From assembly GCF_000024925.1 (NCBI RefSeq), contig NC_013521.1, positions 2,356,001 to 2,420,000 on the forward strand: a stretch of 64,000 bases of DNA. The letters run 5' to 3'. Below the pieces are notes generated by a model that was not told where the DNA came from, did not search any database, and saw only the letters and a list, made by a program, of their open reading frames with translations. Numbering within the stretch: the first letter of the stretch is position 1; every line of letters begins with the position of its first letter. This stretch comes from Sanguibacter keddieii DSM 10542. Lineage in GTDB: Bacteria; Actinomycetota; Actinomycetes; Actinomycetales; Cellulomonadaceae. Below are positions 7,986 to 19,000 of the stretch, in pieces. The translations under genes and the position numbers were made by a program.

Positions 7986-9562
7986 CCTCCACCACCACCA
8001 CACCCGTCTCCGCCTCGGCCGCACCTGGGCTCTCGGACCAGGAGACCGCGCCGCGGCGACCCGCCGACGCCACGCTCACGAGCGTGCAGCCGATCGTCCC
8101 GGGCTTCCACCCCGACCCCTCGATATGCCGTGTCGGCGACGACTACTACCTGGCCTGCTCCTCCTTCGAGTACTCGCCCGGCGTCCCGCTGTGGCACAGC
8201 ACCGACCTGCTGACCTGGGCCCTCGTGGGCAACGTGCTCGAGCGCGACGACCAGTTCACGGCAGCGACCGCCGGTGCGAGCCAGGGCGTGTACGCCCCGA
8301 CGCTGCGCCACCACGACGGGCGCTTCTGGCTCGTCACCACCGACGTGTCCGGGGGCGGGGGCCAGCTGCTCGTCTCGACCGAGGCCCCGGGCGGACCGTG
8401 GTCGTCGGCCACCCGCATCCCCGGGCTCGTGGGCATCGACCCCGACCTCGCGTGGTCGGCCGACGGCAGCTGCTACGTCACCTACTGCTCGACCACCGCC
8501 GACGCGCCGGGCATCACCCAGGCGCGCGTCGACCTCACCAGCGGCGAGGTGCTCGACGGACCGCACCGCCTCTGGCAGGGCAGCGGTCTGGCGCACCCCG
8601 AGGCCCCGCACCTCTACGAGCACGACGGCTGGTGGTACCTCGTGATCGCCGAGGGCGGCACAGAGCGCGGTCACACCGTCGCCGTCGCACGGTCGACCTC
8701 GCCCGAGGGGCCGTTCGAGCCCGCGCCGCACAACCCCATGCTCACGCACCGCAGCACCACGCACCCCGTGCAGAACACCGGGCACGCCGACCTCGTCGAG
8801 CTCGCCGACGGCAGCTGGGCCGTCGTCTACCTCGGGGTGCGCCCGGCCGGGACGACCCCGCTGTTCCACGTCAACGGCCGCGAGACCTTCCTCGCCGGCG
8901 TCGACTGGGTCGACGGGTGGCCCGTGGTCGACGAGCACCGGTTCTCACAGGTCCCGGTCGACCGTTCCTTCGTCGACGAGCTCGACGGGCCAGGGCTCCA
9001 CCCCCGCTGGGTGGTGCCGAGCGCGTCGGTCGACGAGGTCGTCCGCGAGCAGGGGCGGGGTCGGCTCGTGCTGGCACCCGTCCAGTCGCCGTCGGGCGAC
9101 GCGAGCATCCTCGCCGCACGGACCGCAGGGCTGCGCTGGCGGGCCGAGGCAGACGTCGACGCAGCAGCACCATCGGACGCGGCTCCGGAGAGCGTGGTCT
9201 CGTCGGGCGTCGCGCTGCGGGTACGGCTCGACGACGCGCACTGGTGCGAGGTGCTGCTCGAGGCAGGCGTCGCCCGCGCGGTCGTTCGGATCGGTCCGCT
9301 CGAGAGCGAGGTCGGCGCCGAGGTCGCTGTCGGTGCACGCCGCGTCACCCTGGTGGTCGAGGCCGCCGACCCGACGCACGCGGGTCCCGACGACCTCCGG
9401 CTGCTCGTCTCCCAGGACGGCACCGACACCGAGCTCGCCCGGGTCGACGGCCGCTACCTGTCGACCGAGGTGGCAGGCGGGTTCACCGGTCGCGTGGTCG
9501 GAGTCCGTGCTGTCGGCGGACCCGCCGTCGTCCACGCGTTCCGCTACGTCGACCGCGGCTGA
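7982..9562 (+). CDS. GH43 family glycoside hydrolase (beta-xylosidase / arabinofuranosidase type)
   Basis: The 526-residue protein lacks a signal peptide, so it probably acts in the cytoplasm on imported oligosaccharides. The five-bladed propeller catalytic domain is clear: PGFHPDPSICRVGDDYYL carries the catalytic base Asp, GIDPDLAWSADG the pKa-modulating Asp, and HPEAPHLYEHDGWWYLV the acid Glu. After about residue 330 comes a beta-sandwich domain of the kind that completes the active site in GH43 beta-xylosidases. Its ATG overlaps the permease stop. Whether it is an exo-xylosidase or an arabinofuranosidase cannot be decided from sequence by eye. Confidence 0.92.
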   Translation: MTSTTTTPVSASAAPGLSDQETAPRRPADATLTSVQPIVPGFHPDPSICRVGDDYYLACSSFEYSPGVPLWHSTDLLTWALVGNVLERDDQFTAATAGASQGVYAPTLRHHDGRFWLVTTDVSGGGGQLLVSTEAPGGPWSSATRIPGLVGIDPDLAWSADGSCYVTYCSTTADAPGITQARVDLTSGEVLDGPHRLWQGSGLAHPEAPHLYEHDGWWYLVIAEGGTERGHTVAVARSTSPEGPFEPAPHNPMLTHRSTTHPVQNTGHADLVELADGSWAVVYLGVRPAGTTPLFHVNGRETFLAGVDWVDGWPVVDEHRFSQVPVDRSFVDELDGPGLHPRWVVPSASVDEVVREQGRGRLVLAPVQSPSGDASILAARTAGLRWRAEADVDAAAPSDAAPESVVSSGVALRVRLDDAHWCEVLLEAGVARAVVRIGPLESEVGAEVAVGARRVTLVVEAADPTHAGPDDLRLLVSQDGTDTELARVDGRYLSTEVAGGFTGRVVGVRAVGGPAVVHAFRYVDRG

Positions 9563-9678
9563 GGCCGACGGGTTCGGCCACCTGTGCCTCGGCTGGACCG
9601 GGCCCGGGTCTGGTGCCGACGGGGCGTGAGGACGATGATCGAGAGGTCAGCGTCGCCCCTCGGTGAAGGAGCAGTCTC

Positions 9679-10050
9679 ATGGACTTCAGGCTCGAGCTCG
9701 TCCAGGTCCCGGTCAGCGACATCGACCGCGCGAAGGCCTTCTACGTCGACCAGGTGGGGTTCGTGGCCGACCACGACGTCACCGTCTCCGAGGAGCTGCG
9801 GTTCGTCCAGCTCACGCCACCCGGCTCGGCGTGCTCGATCGTCCTCGACCTCACCATGACCGAGATGCCGCCGGGCTCTCTGCACGGGCTGCAGGTGGTC
9901 GTGGACGACGCCGACGCGGCGCGAGAGCACCTCCTCGCGCGCGGGGTCGACGCCCCGGCGGTGCAGGACCTGCCGTGGGGACGCTTCACCGGGTTCACCG
10001 ACCCTGACGGCAACACCTGGGCGATCCAGCAGATCGTGCCGCAGGGGTGA
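9679..10050 (+). CDS. VOC superfamily (glyoxalase-like) protein
   Basis: The 123-residue protein shows the paired beta-alpha-beta-beta-beta halves of the vicinal oxygen chelate fold: LELVQVPVSDIDRAKAFYVD at the start and GFTDPDGNTWAIQQ at the end. Members include glyoxalases, dioxygenases and antibiotic-binding proteins; the short actinobacterial type like this is mostly uncharacterised. GAAGGAG sits at good spacing before the ATG. It appears to be a single gene, separated from the GH43 operon by 116 bases. Confidence 0.85.
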   Translation: MDFRLELVQVPVSDIDRAKAFYVDQVGFVADHDVTVSEELRFVQLTPPGSACSIVLDLTMTEMPPGSLHGLQVVVDDADAAREHLLARGVDAPAVQDLPWGRFTGFTDPDGNTWAIQQIVPQG

Positions 10051-10106
10051 GGCTGTCACGGTCCTGCCGCTAGGCTCGGGCGCACCCGACCTGAGGACCA
10101 GCACAC

Positions 10107-10469
10107 ATGTTCACGATCGACCCTGACGACACCGCTCCCCCGTCCGAGCAGATCCGCACCCAGGTGCTCGCCGCCGTGCGGTCCGGCGACCTCGCGCCGG
10201 GCGCGCGGCTGCCCCCGGTGCGGACGCTGGCCACCGAGCTCGGCGTCGCGGCGAACACCGTCGCCAAGGCGTACCGCGCGCTCGAGCACGACGAGGTCGT
10301 CGAGACCCGCGGTCGCAACGGCACCGTGGTGTCGCCGCACGGGGACCCGGGCGAGCGCCTCGCCCAGGCTGCGGCGGAGGCCTACCGGGCCCGCACCGCT
10401 GAGCTGGGGCTCGCCCCGGCCCAGGCGCTCGCCATCGTCACGGCGGCGCTGTCCGGCGGCTCGCGCTAG
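10107..10469 (+). CDS. GntR family regulator, YtrA-like
   Basis: A short (120-residue) regulator with a GntR winged helix at about residues 10-75 (PSEQIRTQVLAAVRSG, then LPPVRTLATELGVAANTVAKAYRALE). The small C-terminal helical region without a ligand domain fits the YtrA subfamily, which commonly controls adjacent ABC transporters, although none is next to it here. A TAGGCT box lies about 30 bases upstream and GAGGACC serves as ribosome site. The gene is convergent with mgsA. Confidence 0.88.
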   Translation: MFTIDPDDTAPPSEQIRTQVLAAVRSGDLAPGARLPPVRTLATELGVAANTVAKAYRALEHDEVVETRGRNGTVVSPHGDPGERLAQAAAEAYRARTAELGLAPAQALAIVTAALSGGSR

Positions 10470-10481
10470 CTGTACCCAGGC

Positions 10482-10928
10482 TCAGAGCGCCTCGGTCTGG
10501 CGCACCCAGTCACGGGAGACCATCTCGGGGCGGCCGGTCCAGCTGTCGGCGAGCATCGGCGACGAGATGAGCATGTCGGCGGTCGGGACGTTGCACGCCA
10601 TGGGGACGTTCCACACCGCTCCGATCCGCAGCAACGCCTTGACGTCGGGGTCGTGCGGCTGCGGCTCGAGGGGGTCCCAGAAGAACACGAGCATGTCGAT
10701 CAGCCCCTCGGCGATCTTCGCGCCGATCTGCTGGTCGCCGCCGACCGGACCGGACAGCAGGCGTGTCACCGGCAGACCGAGCTCGTACTCGAGCATGGTG
10801 CCGGTGGTGCCTGTCGCGAACAGGTTGTGGTGGGACAGGGTCCCGCGGTTGAACTCGGCCCAGCGCAGCAGCTCGACCTTCTTGTTGTCGTGGGCCACGA
10901 GAGCGATGTCGTGCGAGACTCCGGCCAT
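10482..10928 (-). CDS. mgsA: methylglyoxal synthase
   Basis: MgsA converts dihydroxyacetone phosphate into methylglyoxal and phosphate, a bypass that frees phosphate when sugar phosphates accumulate. The 148-residue protein contains the family landmarks HDNKK (residues 13-17), [24 protein letters not shown] with the catalytic Asp region, and [18 protein letters not shown]. The ATG at 10928 follows AGGAG. Length and all motifs match the family, so the identification is strong. It sits alone, convergent with the GntR gene. Confidence 0.95.
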   Translation of the reverse strand: MAGVSHDIALVAHDNKKVELLRWAEFNRGTLSHHNLFATGTTGTMLEYELGLPVTRLLSGPVGGDQQIGAKIAEGLIDMLVFFWDPLEPQPHDPDVKALLRIGAVWNVPMACNVPTADMLISSPMLADSWTGRPEMVSRDWVRQTEAL

Positions 10929-11068
10929 GGTGCTCCTGTCATCGACCGAGCCGACGGCGCAGGCCACCGGACGGGGCGGTGCGGGGCCGGGTCGTCGACC
11001 CACCCCGCTCAGGGTCCCATCATGCGCCCACCTGCGAGCACGCCGCCAGCACCTGCGCCGCCGACCGC

Positions 11069-11074
11069 TAGGCT
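11069..11074 (+). promoter_or_regulatory. -10 box of leaderless DinB-like gene
   Basis: TAGGCT ends seven bases before the GTG at 11082; no ribosome-binding site precedes the start. Confidence 0.6.
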
Positions 11075-11081
11075 TCCCACC

Positions 11082-11621
11082 GTGACCGACGTCGACGAGC
11101 AGGGCCGCCCTGAACCACCGCTGGCCGGGGACGAGGTGTCGACGCTCCTCGGTTTCCTCGACTTCCACCGGGCGACGCTCGCGTGGAAGTGCGCCGGTCT
11201 CGACGCCGAGGCGCTCGCCACGACCGTCGGCGTGTCGACCATGACCCTCGGCGGCCTGCTCAAGCACCTCGCCTACGTGGAGGACGACTGGTCGGTGCGC
11301 TGGCTCCGCGGCGAGGAGCGGTGCGCCCCGTGGGACGACGTCGACTGGACGGTAGAACCCGACTGGGACTGGACGTCTGCGGCGCAGGACTCCCCCGACG
11401 AGCTGCACTCGCTCTGGGATGCCGCGACCCAGCGGTCGCGGACAGCCGTGGCCGAGGCCCTCGCGGACGGCGGTCTGGAGACGCTCGCACGGCGACCGTT
11501 CGCCGACGGACGCACCGCGAGCCTGCGCTGGGTCCTCGTCCACCTCGTCGAGGAGTACGCGCGCCACAACGGCCATGCCGACCTGCTGCGCGAGGCCGTC
11601 GACGGGACGACCGGCGAGTAG
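11082..11621 (+). CDS. DinB / DUF664 family protein
   Basis: A 179-residue helical protein of the DinB-like four-helix-bundle superfamily, actinobacterial DUF664 type. Diagnostic parts are [16 protein letters not shown], with a His placed as a metal ligand, and the closing [18 protein letters not shown], which carries two further His. These proteins may act as metal-dependent thiol-dependent transferases (related to mycothiol or bacillithiol enzymes), but most are untested. The start is a leaderless GTG. It is followed by the convergent exporter gene. Confidence 0.85.
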   Translation: MTDVDEQGRPEPPLAGDEVSTLLGFLDFHRATLAWKCAGLDAEALATTVGVSTMTLGGLLKHLAYVEDDWSVRWLRGEERCAPWDDVDWTVEPDWDWTSAAQDSPDELHSLWDAATQRSRTAVAEALADGGLETLARRPFADGRTASLRWVLVHLVEEYARHNGHADLLREAVDGTTGE

Positions 11622-11669
11622 GACGCGCCTCCAGGACGGCTGGCTCGGCGCGGGGCTGGCTGCGAGGGA

Positions 11670-12287
11670 TCAGATGCCCGCGAGCAGCCCGACCGCGATG
11701 GCGAGCATGACGACGGCGATCGCGCCGTCCAGGACGCGCCACGCCCCGGGCCTGGCGAACAGCGGTGCCACCAGGCGGGCCCCGAAGCCCAGGGCGGTGA
11801 ACCACACGAGACTCGCTGTCGTCGCGCCGAGGCCGAACCACCACCGGAGGTCACCGTGCGACGCGGCGACCGACCCGAGGAGCAGCACGGTGTCGAGGTA
11901 GACGTGCGGGTTGAGCCAGGTGAGGGCGAGCGCCGTGAGGACCGCTGCGCTCCGGGACCCCGTGCCGCGCTCGGCCTCGAGGCCCTCGACCTCGGCCGGT
12001 CGGAGCGCGCGACGCGCGGCGAGCACCGCATAGCCGAGCAGGAACGCTGCGCCGGCGACGCGGGCAGCCGTGGCGACCCCGGGCGCCCGGTCGAGGATCC
12101 CGCCGAGGCCGGCGACACCGGCGGAGATGAGCACGACGTCCGATACCGCGCACACCAGCACGACGGGCAGCACGTGGCTGCGTCGCAGGCCCTGGCGCAG
12201 CACGAAGACGTTCTGGGCGCCGATGGCGACGATGAGCGAGAGACCGAAGGCCGCGCCGGACAGGGCTGCGAGGAGTGAGGTGGGCAC
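11670..12287 (-). CDS. argO: LysE/ArgO-type basic amino acid exporter
   Basis: This 205-residue protein has the LysE family shape: six hydrophobic segments, start with LSLIVAIGAQNVFVLRQGL, and the conserved ALALTWLNPHVYLDT in the middle (Asn-Pro-His motif). It would expel L-arginine and/or L-lysine to avoid toxic accumulation. It is divergent from an ArgP/LysG-type regulator, the standard arrangement. The GTG at 12287 is leaderless with TAGGTT six bases upstream. Whether it prefers lysine or arginine is not readable. Confidence 0.92.
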   Translation of the reverse strand: MPTSLLAALSGAAFGLSLIVAIGAQNVFVLRQGLRRSHVLPVVLVCAVSDVVLISAGVAGLGGILDRAPGVATAARVAGAAFLLGYAVLAARRALRPAEVEGLEAERGTGSRSAAVLTALALTWLNPHVYLDTVLLLGSVAASHGDLRWWFGLGATTASLVWFTALGFGARLVAPLFARPGAWRVLDGAIAVVMLAIAVGLLAGI

Positions 12288-12293
12288 GCACCC

Positions 12294-12299
12294 AACCTA
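12294..12299 (-). promoter_or_regulatory. -10 box of leaderless argO gene
   Basis: On the minus strand TAGGTT ends six bases before the GTG at 12287. It lies back to back with the argP promoter, so the regulator can act on both from the 68-base gap. Confidence 0.6.
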
Positions 12300-12343
12300 G
12301 GAACCGCACCGTCCTACGTCGAATAACACGGGATGACGACGGA

Positions 12344-12349
12344 TAAGAT
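12344..12349 (+). promoter_or_regulatory. -10 box of leaderless argP gene
   Basis: TAAGAT ends six bases before the ATG at 12356; there is no ribosome-binding site, so a leaderless transcript is likely. Confidence 0.6.
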
Positions 12350-12355
12350 CGGCTG

Positions 12356-13258
12356 ATGTCACCTGTCGAGCTCCACCACCTCGCCGCCCTCGCCGCCGTC
12401 GTCGACGAGGAGTCCTTCGAGGCGGCGGCCGACGCGCTCCGGATCACGCCACCGGCGGTCAGCCAGCGGATCAAGGCGCTCGAGACCACCGTCGGCCAGG
12501 TGCTGGTGCGGCGCGCCCGGCCCGTCACCGTGACCGACGCGGGCGCCCCGTACCTGCGGCTCGCCCGGCAGGTGGCCGCGCTCGTCCACGACACCGAGGT
12601 CGAGGTGGCCGGCGCCGGCCAGAGCACCAGCCCAGCGGTCGTCCCCGTGGCGATCAACAGCGACTCCCTGGGGACCTGGGTCCTCGGGGCACTCGCCCCG
12701 CTGTCCGGGGCGGTGAGCTTCGACATCCACCGCGAGGACCAGGACCACTCCGCCGCCCTGCTGCGCGACGGCACGGTGATGGCCGCCGTGACCACCGCGT
12801 CACGGCCGGTGCAGGGATGCACCGTCAGCCGGCTGGGAGTCATGACCTACCGGGTCGTGGCGTCGAGGGTCTTCGCCGACCGGTGGTTCTCGGAGCCCCC
12901 GGCCTCGGACGGACCGGACGTCGACTCCCTCCGCGCCGCCCCCGTCGTCGTGTTCGACCGCAAGGACGACCTGCAGGACGCCTACCTCCGCGCCCGTGGC
13001 GTCCCGGCGGCTGTCCCCCCGCGGCACCACGTCCCGTCGTCGGCCGACTACGCCGACGCCGTCCGGCTCGGGATGGGGTGGGGCCTGCTGCCCGACCAGC
13101 AGTGCCTCGACGACCTCCGCTCCGGCGCGCTGGTCGAGCTCGACCCCGAGCACCGCACCGACGTCATGCTCTACTGGCAGCAGTGGTCCCTGCGGACGTC
13201 CGCCCTCGACCAGACCTCGGCCGCGGTGCACGCCGCAGCAGCACGGCACCTGGGGTGA
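12356..13258 (+). CDS. argP: LysR family regulator, ArgP/LysG type
   Basis: A 300-residue LysR regulator with the N-terminal helix-turn-helix at about residues 1-60 (HHLAALAAVVDEESFEAAAD, then RITPPAVSQRIKALE) and the LysR ligand domain. The variants typical for ArgP are present, such as QRIKALE and the DQDHSAALLRDGTVMAAVTT region. It stands divergent to the amino acid exporter and would activate it when lysine or arginine is high. Size and context match the family closely. Confidence 0.93.
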   Translation: MSPVELHHLAALAAVVDEESFEAAADALRITPPAVSQRIKALETTVGQVLVRRARPVTVTDAGAPYLRLARQVAALVHDTEVEVAGAGQSTSPAVVPVAINSDSLGTWVLGALAPLSGAVSFDIHREDQDHSAALLRDGTVMAAVTTASRPVQGCTVSRLGVMTYRVVASRVFADRWFSEPPASDGPDVDSLRAAPVVVFDRKDDLQDAYLRARGVPAAVPPRHHVPSSADYADAVRLGMGWGLLPDQQCLDDLRSGALVELDPEHRTDVMLYWQQWSLRTSALDQTSAAVHAAAARHLG

Positions 13259-13282
13259 GCACCGAGGCGCTCCGTGAGGGCG

Positions 13283-13376
13283 TATGCTTGATCCAGACTT
13301 CCGGACCTCAGCGTCCGGTACCAGACTGTTGAGACAGCAGGCAGCGCGACCCCCGTGTCCACACACGGGGGTCGTT
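13283..13376 (+). ncRNA. candidate small RNA with promoter-like box and strong terminator
   Basis: A TATGCT box (13283-13288) is followed by a hairpin with a perfect six-base stem (CCGGAC 13301-13306 with GTCCGG 13313-13318) and then by a strong terminator hairpin. No reading frame with a ribosome site fits between them, and the next gene downstream is on the opposite strand, so this is not a leader of a plus-strand gene. A transcript of about 80 bases would begin near 13295. Function is unknown. Confidence 0.4.
13348..13373 (+). terminator. hairpin terminator between argP and the beta-lactamase-like gene
   Basis: GACCCCCGTGT and its complement form an 11 bp perfect stem around CCAC, followed by GTTCTGC. 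It separates convergent genes and could stop both strands. Confidence 0.75.
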
Positions 13377-13432
13377 CTGCGTCTCGGGGAGATCCAGCCG
13401 GCCGGAGCCACCTGGACCCAGGCGGGTCTGGG

Positions 13433-14248
13433 CTACCGACCGTGCTCGGCGAGCACGGCGTCGGTGAAGGTCGGCCACACCTCGGCGGCCCACGGACCGA
13501 AGTCGCGGTCGGTCAGCGCGACGCACGCGAGCCGTGCCTCGGGGTCCACCCAGAGGAAGGTCCCTGACTGCCCGAAGTGGCCGAAGGTCTTCGGCGAGCT
13601 CTGCGCACCCGTCCAGTGCGGCGTCTTGCCGTCGCGGATCTCGAAGCCCAGGCCCCAGTCGTTGGGGCGCTGACGGCCGAAGCCCGGGACGACGCCGTCG
13701 AGCCCGGGGAACACCACGGACGTCGCCTCGGCGACCGTCTCAGGGTGCAGCAGTGTGGGCTGCTGGAGCTCGGCGGCGAAGCGCGCGAGGTCGGCGACGG
13801 TGGAGCTGGCGCCGGCAGCCGGCGAGCCGGACACGTCGGTCGAGGTCATGGCGAGCGGCACGAGGACGGCCTCGTGGGCGTAGCTCGCGAAGTCGATGCC
13901 GGAGCGCTCGGCGATGGTCTCGGCGAGCACCTCGAAGCCGACGTTCGAGTAGATGCGCCGCTCCCCCGGCGCCGCACGGACGGTGCGCTCCGAGAAGTCG
14001 TACCCGGCGGTGTGCGCCAGCAGGTGGCGGACGGTCGCGCCGTCCGGTCCGGCCGGGTCGTCGAGCCCGACAGCGCCCTCCTCGACCGCGACGAGGGCCG
14101 CATAGGCCGTGAGGAGCTTGGAGACCGAGGCGAGCGGGAACACGCGGTCCAGGTCACCGTGGGAGGCCAGCACCTCGCCGCTCGACGCGACGACCGCCGT
14201 CCCGACGTTCTCGACCGGCCAGGACTCGATGAGCTCGACGCTTCGCAT
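13433..14248 (-). CDS. serine beta-lactamase-like hydrolase (class C / esterase type)
   Basis: The 271-residue protein has the three active-site elements of the beta-lactamase/DD-peptidase fold: SVSK (S41xxK44, nucleophile and general base), YSN (Y100xN102) and HFGQSG (His-x-Gly in place of KTG). It has no signal peptide and is shorter than secreted class C enzymes, which fits the cytoplasmic esterase-like members that are common in actinobacteria. Whether it hydrolyses beta-lactams is doubtful. The start is a leaderless ATG with TAGGGT six bases upstream. Confidence 0.9.
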   Translation of the reverse strand: MRSVELIESWPVENVGTAVVASSGEVLASHGDLDRVFPLASVSKLLTAYAALVAVEEGAVGLDDPAGPDGATVRHLLAHTAGYDFSERTVRAAPGERRIYSNVGFEVLAETIAERSGIDFASYAHEAVLVPLAMTSTDVSGSPAAGASSTVADLARFAAELQQPTLLHPETVAEATSVVFPGLDGVVPGFGRQRPNDWGLGFEIRDGKTPHWTGAQSSPKTFGHFGQSGTFLWVDPEARLACVALTDRDFGPWAAEVWPTFTDAVLAEHGR

Positions 14249-14254
14249 CCCACG

Positions 14255-14260
14255 ACCCTA
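14255..14260 (-). promoter_or_regulatory. -10 box of leaderless beta-lactamase-like gene
   Basis: On the minus strand TAGGGT ends six bases before the ATG at 14248. Confidence 0.6.
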
Positions 14261-14321
14261 GGACACGCGGGGCGAGGTCTCGAACCGGACCGGGCTCCGC
14301 GCGGGCGTGACGCGGGGTCTG

Positions 14322-16001
<1,680 letters not shown>

Positions 16002-16007
16002 CGATTC

Positions 16008-16013
16008 AGAGTA
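16008..16013 (-). promoter_or_regulatory. -10 box of leaderless DapA-like gene
   Basis: On the minus strand TACTCT ends six bases before the ATG at 16001, in the short gap after dnaE2. Confidence 0.55.
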
Positions 16014-16054
16014 GCCACATTGGTCGGCTCGCGTGCGGATGAAAACCCCTCGGT

Positions 16055-19000
16055 TCATTGGAAGTCTCGTGAAGTTGTCGTGACCTGCAAGGACAGGGCC
16101 GACAGGTGCTCGGCGACGAGGTTCGTGGCGCCGTCGTTGCGTTCCAGCCGCCCGCGCACCACGAGAGCCGCAGAAGTCCGGGCGACACGCCGGAATCGCT
16201 GCCACAGACCGGGCGAGCAGATGACGTTCAGCTGCCCCGTCTCGTCCTCGAGTGAGAGGAAGGTCACACCCCGCGCGGTGCCTGGGCGCTGGCGGTGCGT
16301 GACCACCCCGCCCACGGCGACACGCCGACCCTCCTCCGCCGTGCGGCACTCCTCGACGGTGATCGCCCCGGCCCGCACCAGCCCCGGGCGCGCGTACTGG
16401 GTGGGGTACGACTCGGTGGTCACGCCCGTCGACCAGGTGTCGGCGACGGCCGTCTCGACCTCGCTCATCCCCGGGAGCATCGGCGCGGAGACCCCGACCG
16501 ACACGCCGGGCAGGGTGTCGGGTCGCTCCTGCGCGAGCGCGCCCGCCGCCCACAGGGCCTCGCGGCGCTCGACGCCGAGGCAGTCGAGCGCGCCGGCCGT
16601 CGCGAGCGCCTCGAGCTGGGCCGTGGTCAGCCGGACCCGACGGGCCAGGTCCCGCAGGTCGAGGAACGGTCCGTGCTCCGTGCGTTCTGCGACGAGACGC
16701 TCGGCGACCTCGGTGGTCACCGTGCGCACCGACGCCAGGCCCAGGCGGACGGCCAGCCCGCGCGCGCTCCCAGGGGCTGGTTCGACGGCCGCCTGGGGCT
16801 GCGAGGCGAGCAGGTCGGGGCGCAGCACGGGCACGTCGTGGCGGCGGGCGTCGGCCACGAGCGACTGGGGCGAGTAGAAGCCCATCGGCTGGGCGGCCAG
16901 CAGCCCCGCGTAGAACGCCTCGGGGTGGTGCACCTTGAGCCACGCGCTCGCGTAGACGAGGTACGCGAAGGAGTAGGCGTGCGACTCGGGGAACCCGAAG
17001 TCGGCGAAGCCCTTGAGCTTGTCGAAGATCTCCTCCCCCGCGACGCGGTCGATGCCCTTCTTCTCCATGCCGCTCAGCAGGCGCTCGTGGAGCGCCTCCA
17101 TCTTCTCGGTCGAGCGCTTGGAGCCCATGGCGCGGCGCAGCGCGTCGGCCTCGGTCGGGGTGAAGTCGGCCAGGTCGATCGACATCTGCATGAGCTGCTC
17201 CTGGAACAGCGGGACACCGAGCGTCTTGCCGAGCGACTTCTCGAGGAGCGGGTGCAGGTACGTGACCTTCTCCCGCCCGCGCTTGCGGGCGATGTACGGG
17301 TGGACGGAGTTGCCCTGGATGGGCCCGGGGCGGATGAGGGCGACCTCGATGACGATGTCGTAGAAGCAGTCGGGCTGCAGGCGGGGCAGCGTGGAGATCT
17401 GCGCGCGCGACTCGACCTGGAACACACCGATCGTGTCGGCCGCGCACAGCAGCCGGTACACGCCCGGGTCCTCCTGCGGCAGGCCGTGCAGCGTGAGCTC
17501 GACGCCCTCGTGGGTGCTCACCTGCTCGAAGGCGATGCGCAGCGCGGTGAGCATGCCCAGGCCCAGCAGGTCGAACTTGACCAGCCCCGCGTCGGCGCAG
17601 TCCTCCTTGTCCCACTGCAGGACGGTGCGCCCGGGCATGCGGGCCCACTCGACGGGGCACACCTCGATCACCGGACGGTCGCACATGACCATGCCGCCCG
17701 AGTGGATGCCGAGGTGCCGGGGCAGCCGCAGGAACCTCTCGGCGAGGTCGACGACGGCGTCCGGGATGTCCTCGGTGTCACGCTGGGGCGCGTGCCCACC
17801 CTTGACCCACATGCCCTCGCGGGCCATCGCCCTGTCGTCACGGGCTGTCGGCTCCACGAGCGGGTCACGGATGCGCTCGCGCTGCTCGAGCGCGCCGTAG
17901 GGCTTGCCCTCGGGCATCCCTGCCGCGACGGCCTCGGGCGACGGTGGTGCAGGGCGCAGCGACCCCCAGCGCTCGATCTGCTTGCTCCACGCGTCCTGCT
18001 GCCCGGTGTCGTAGCCGAGCGCCCGGGCCGCGTCGCGCACGGCGGACCGGGGCCGGTAGGAGATGACGTTGGCGACCTGGGCCGCGTGCCGGCGCCCGAA
18101 GGTGTCGAAGACGTGCTGGATGACCTCCTCGCGCCGCTGGGACTCGATGTCGACGTCGATGTCGGGCGGCCCGTCGCGCTCGGGCGCGAGGAAGCGCTCG
18201 AAGAGCAGCCCGTGCGCGACGGCGTCGACGGCGGTGATGCCGAGGGCGTAGCAGACCGCGGAGTTCGCCGCGGAGCCGCGGCCCTGGGCGAGGATCCCGT
18301 TGACCCGGCAGAACTCGACGAGGTCGTAGACGACGAGGAAGTACCCGGGGAAGGTGAGGTCCTCGATGATGCGCAGCTCGCGGTCGATCTGCGCGTAGGC
18401 GCCGGGGACGCGCTCGGACTCGCGCGGGCCGTACCGGTGGAGGGCCCCGCGCCGGACGAGCTCGCGCAGCCAGGTGGCCTCGGTGTGCCCTGCGGGCACG
18501 GGGTAGGGCGGCAGGTTCGGGGCGACGAGGGACAGGTCGAAGGCGCACTCCGCGCCGAGGCGCGCGGCGGCCGTGACCGCCTCGGGGTGGGCGCTGTGGC
18601 GTGCGAGCATCTCGCCGGCCGAGCGCAGGTGCGCCGACGGGGCCCCGGGCAGCCACCCGTCCATGTCGTCGAGGCTCGAGCGTGCCCGGACGGCGGCCAG
18701 CGCGGCGGCGAGGTCGGCGTCACGGGGGTGGGCGTAGTGCGCGGCGGTCGTCGCGACGAGGTCGACCCTGGCGGCGTGGGCGAGCGCTGCCAGGTGCTCG
18801 TTGCGCTCGTCGTCGTAGGGGTCGCCGGTGCTGGTGACCTCGACGGCCACGTTGTCCCGCCCGAAGGTGGCGACGAGCCGGTCGAGCTGGGTGGCCGCGC
18901 CCCGCGGGTCCCAGGTGGGCCCCGACCCCAGGGCGCTGCGCACCGCACCCTTGCGGCACCCGGTGAGCACGAGCCACTGCCCGTCGGCGCGGGCGCCGAG

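Noticed and set aside
13283-13376. Ribosomal protein leader annotation for the small transcript
   Set aside because: Part of the sequence is reminiscent of such leaders, but no ribosomal protein gene follows and I cannot run a covariance search, so only a generic small RNA is proposed.
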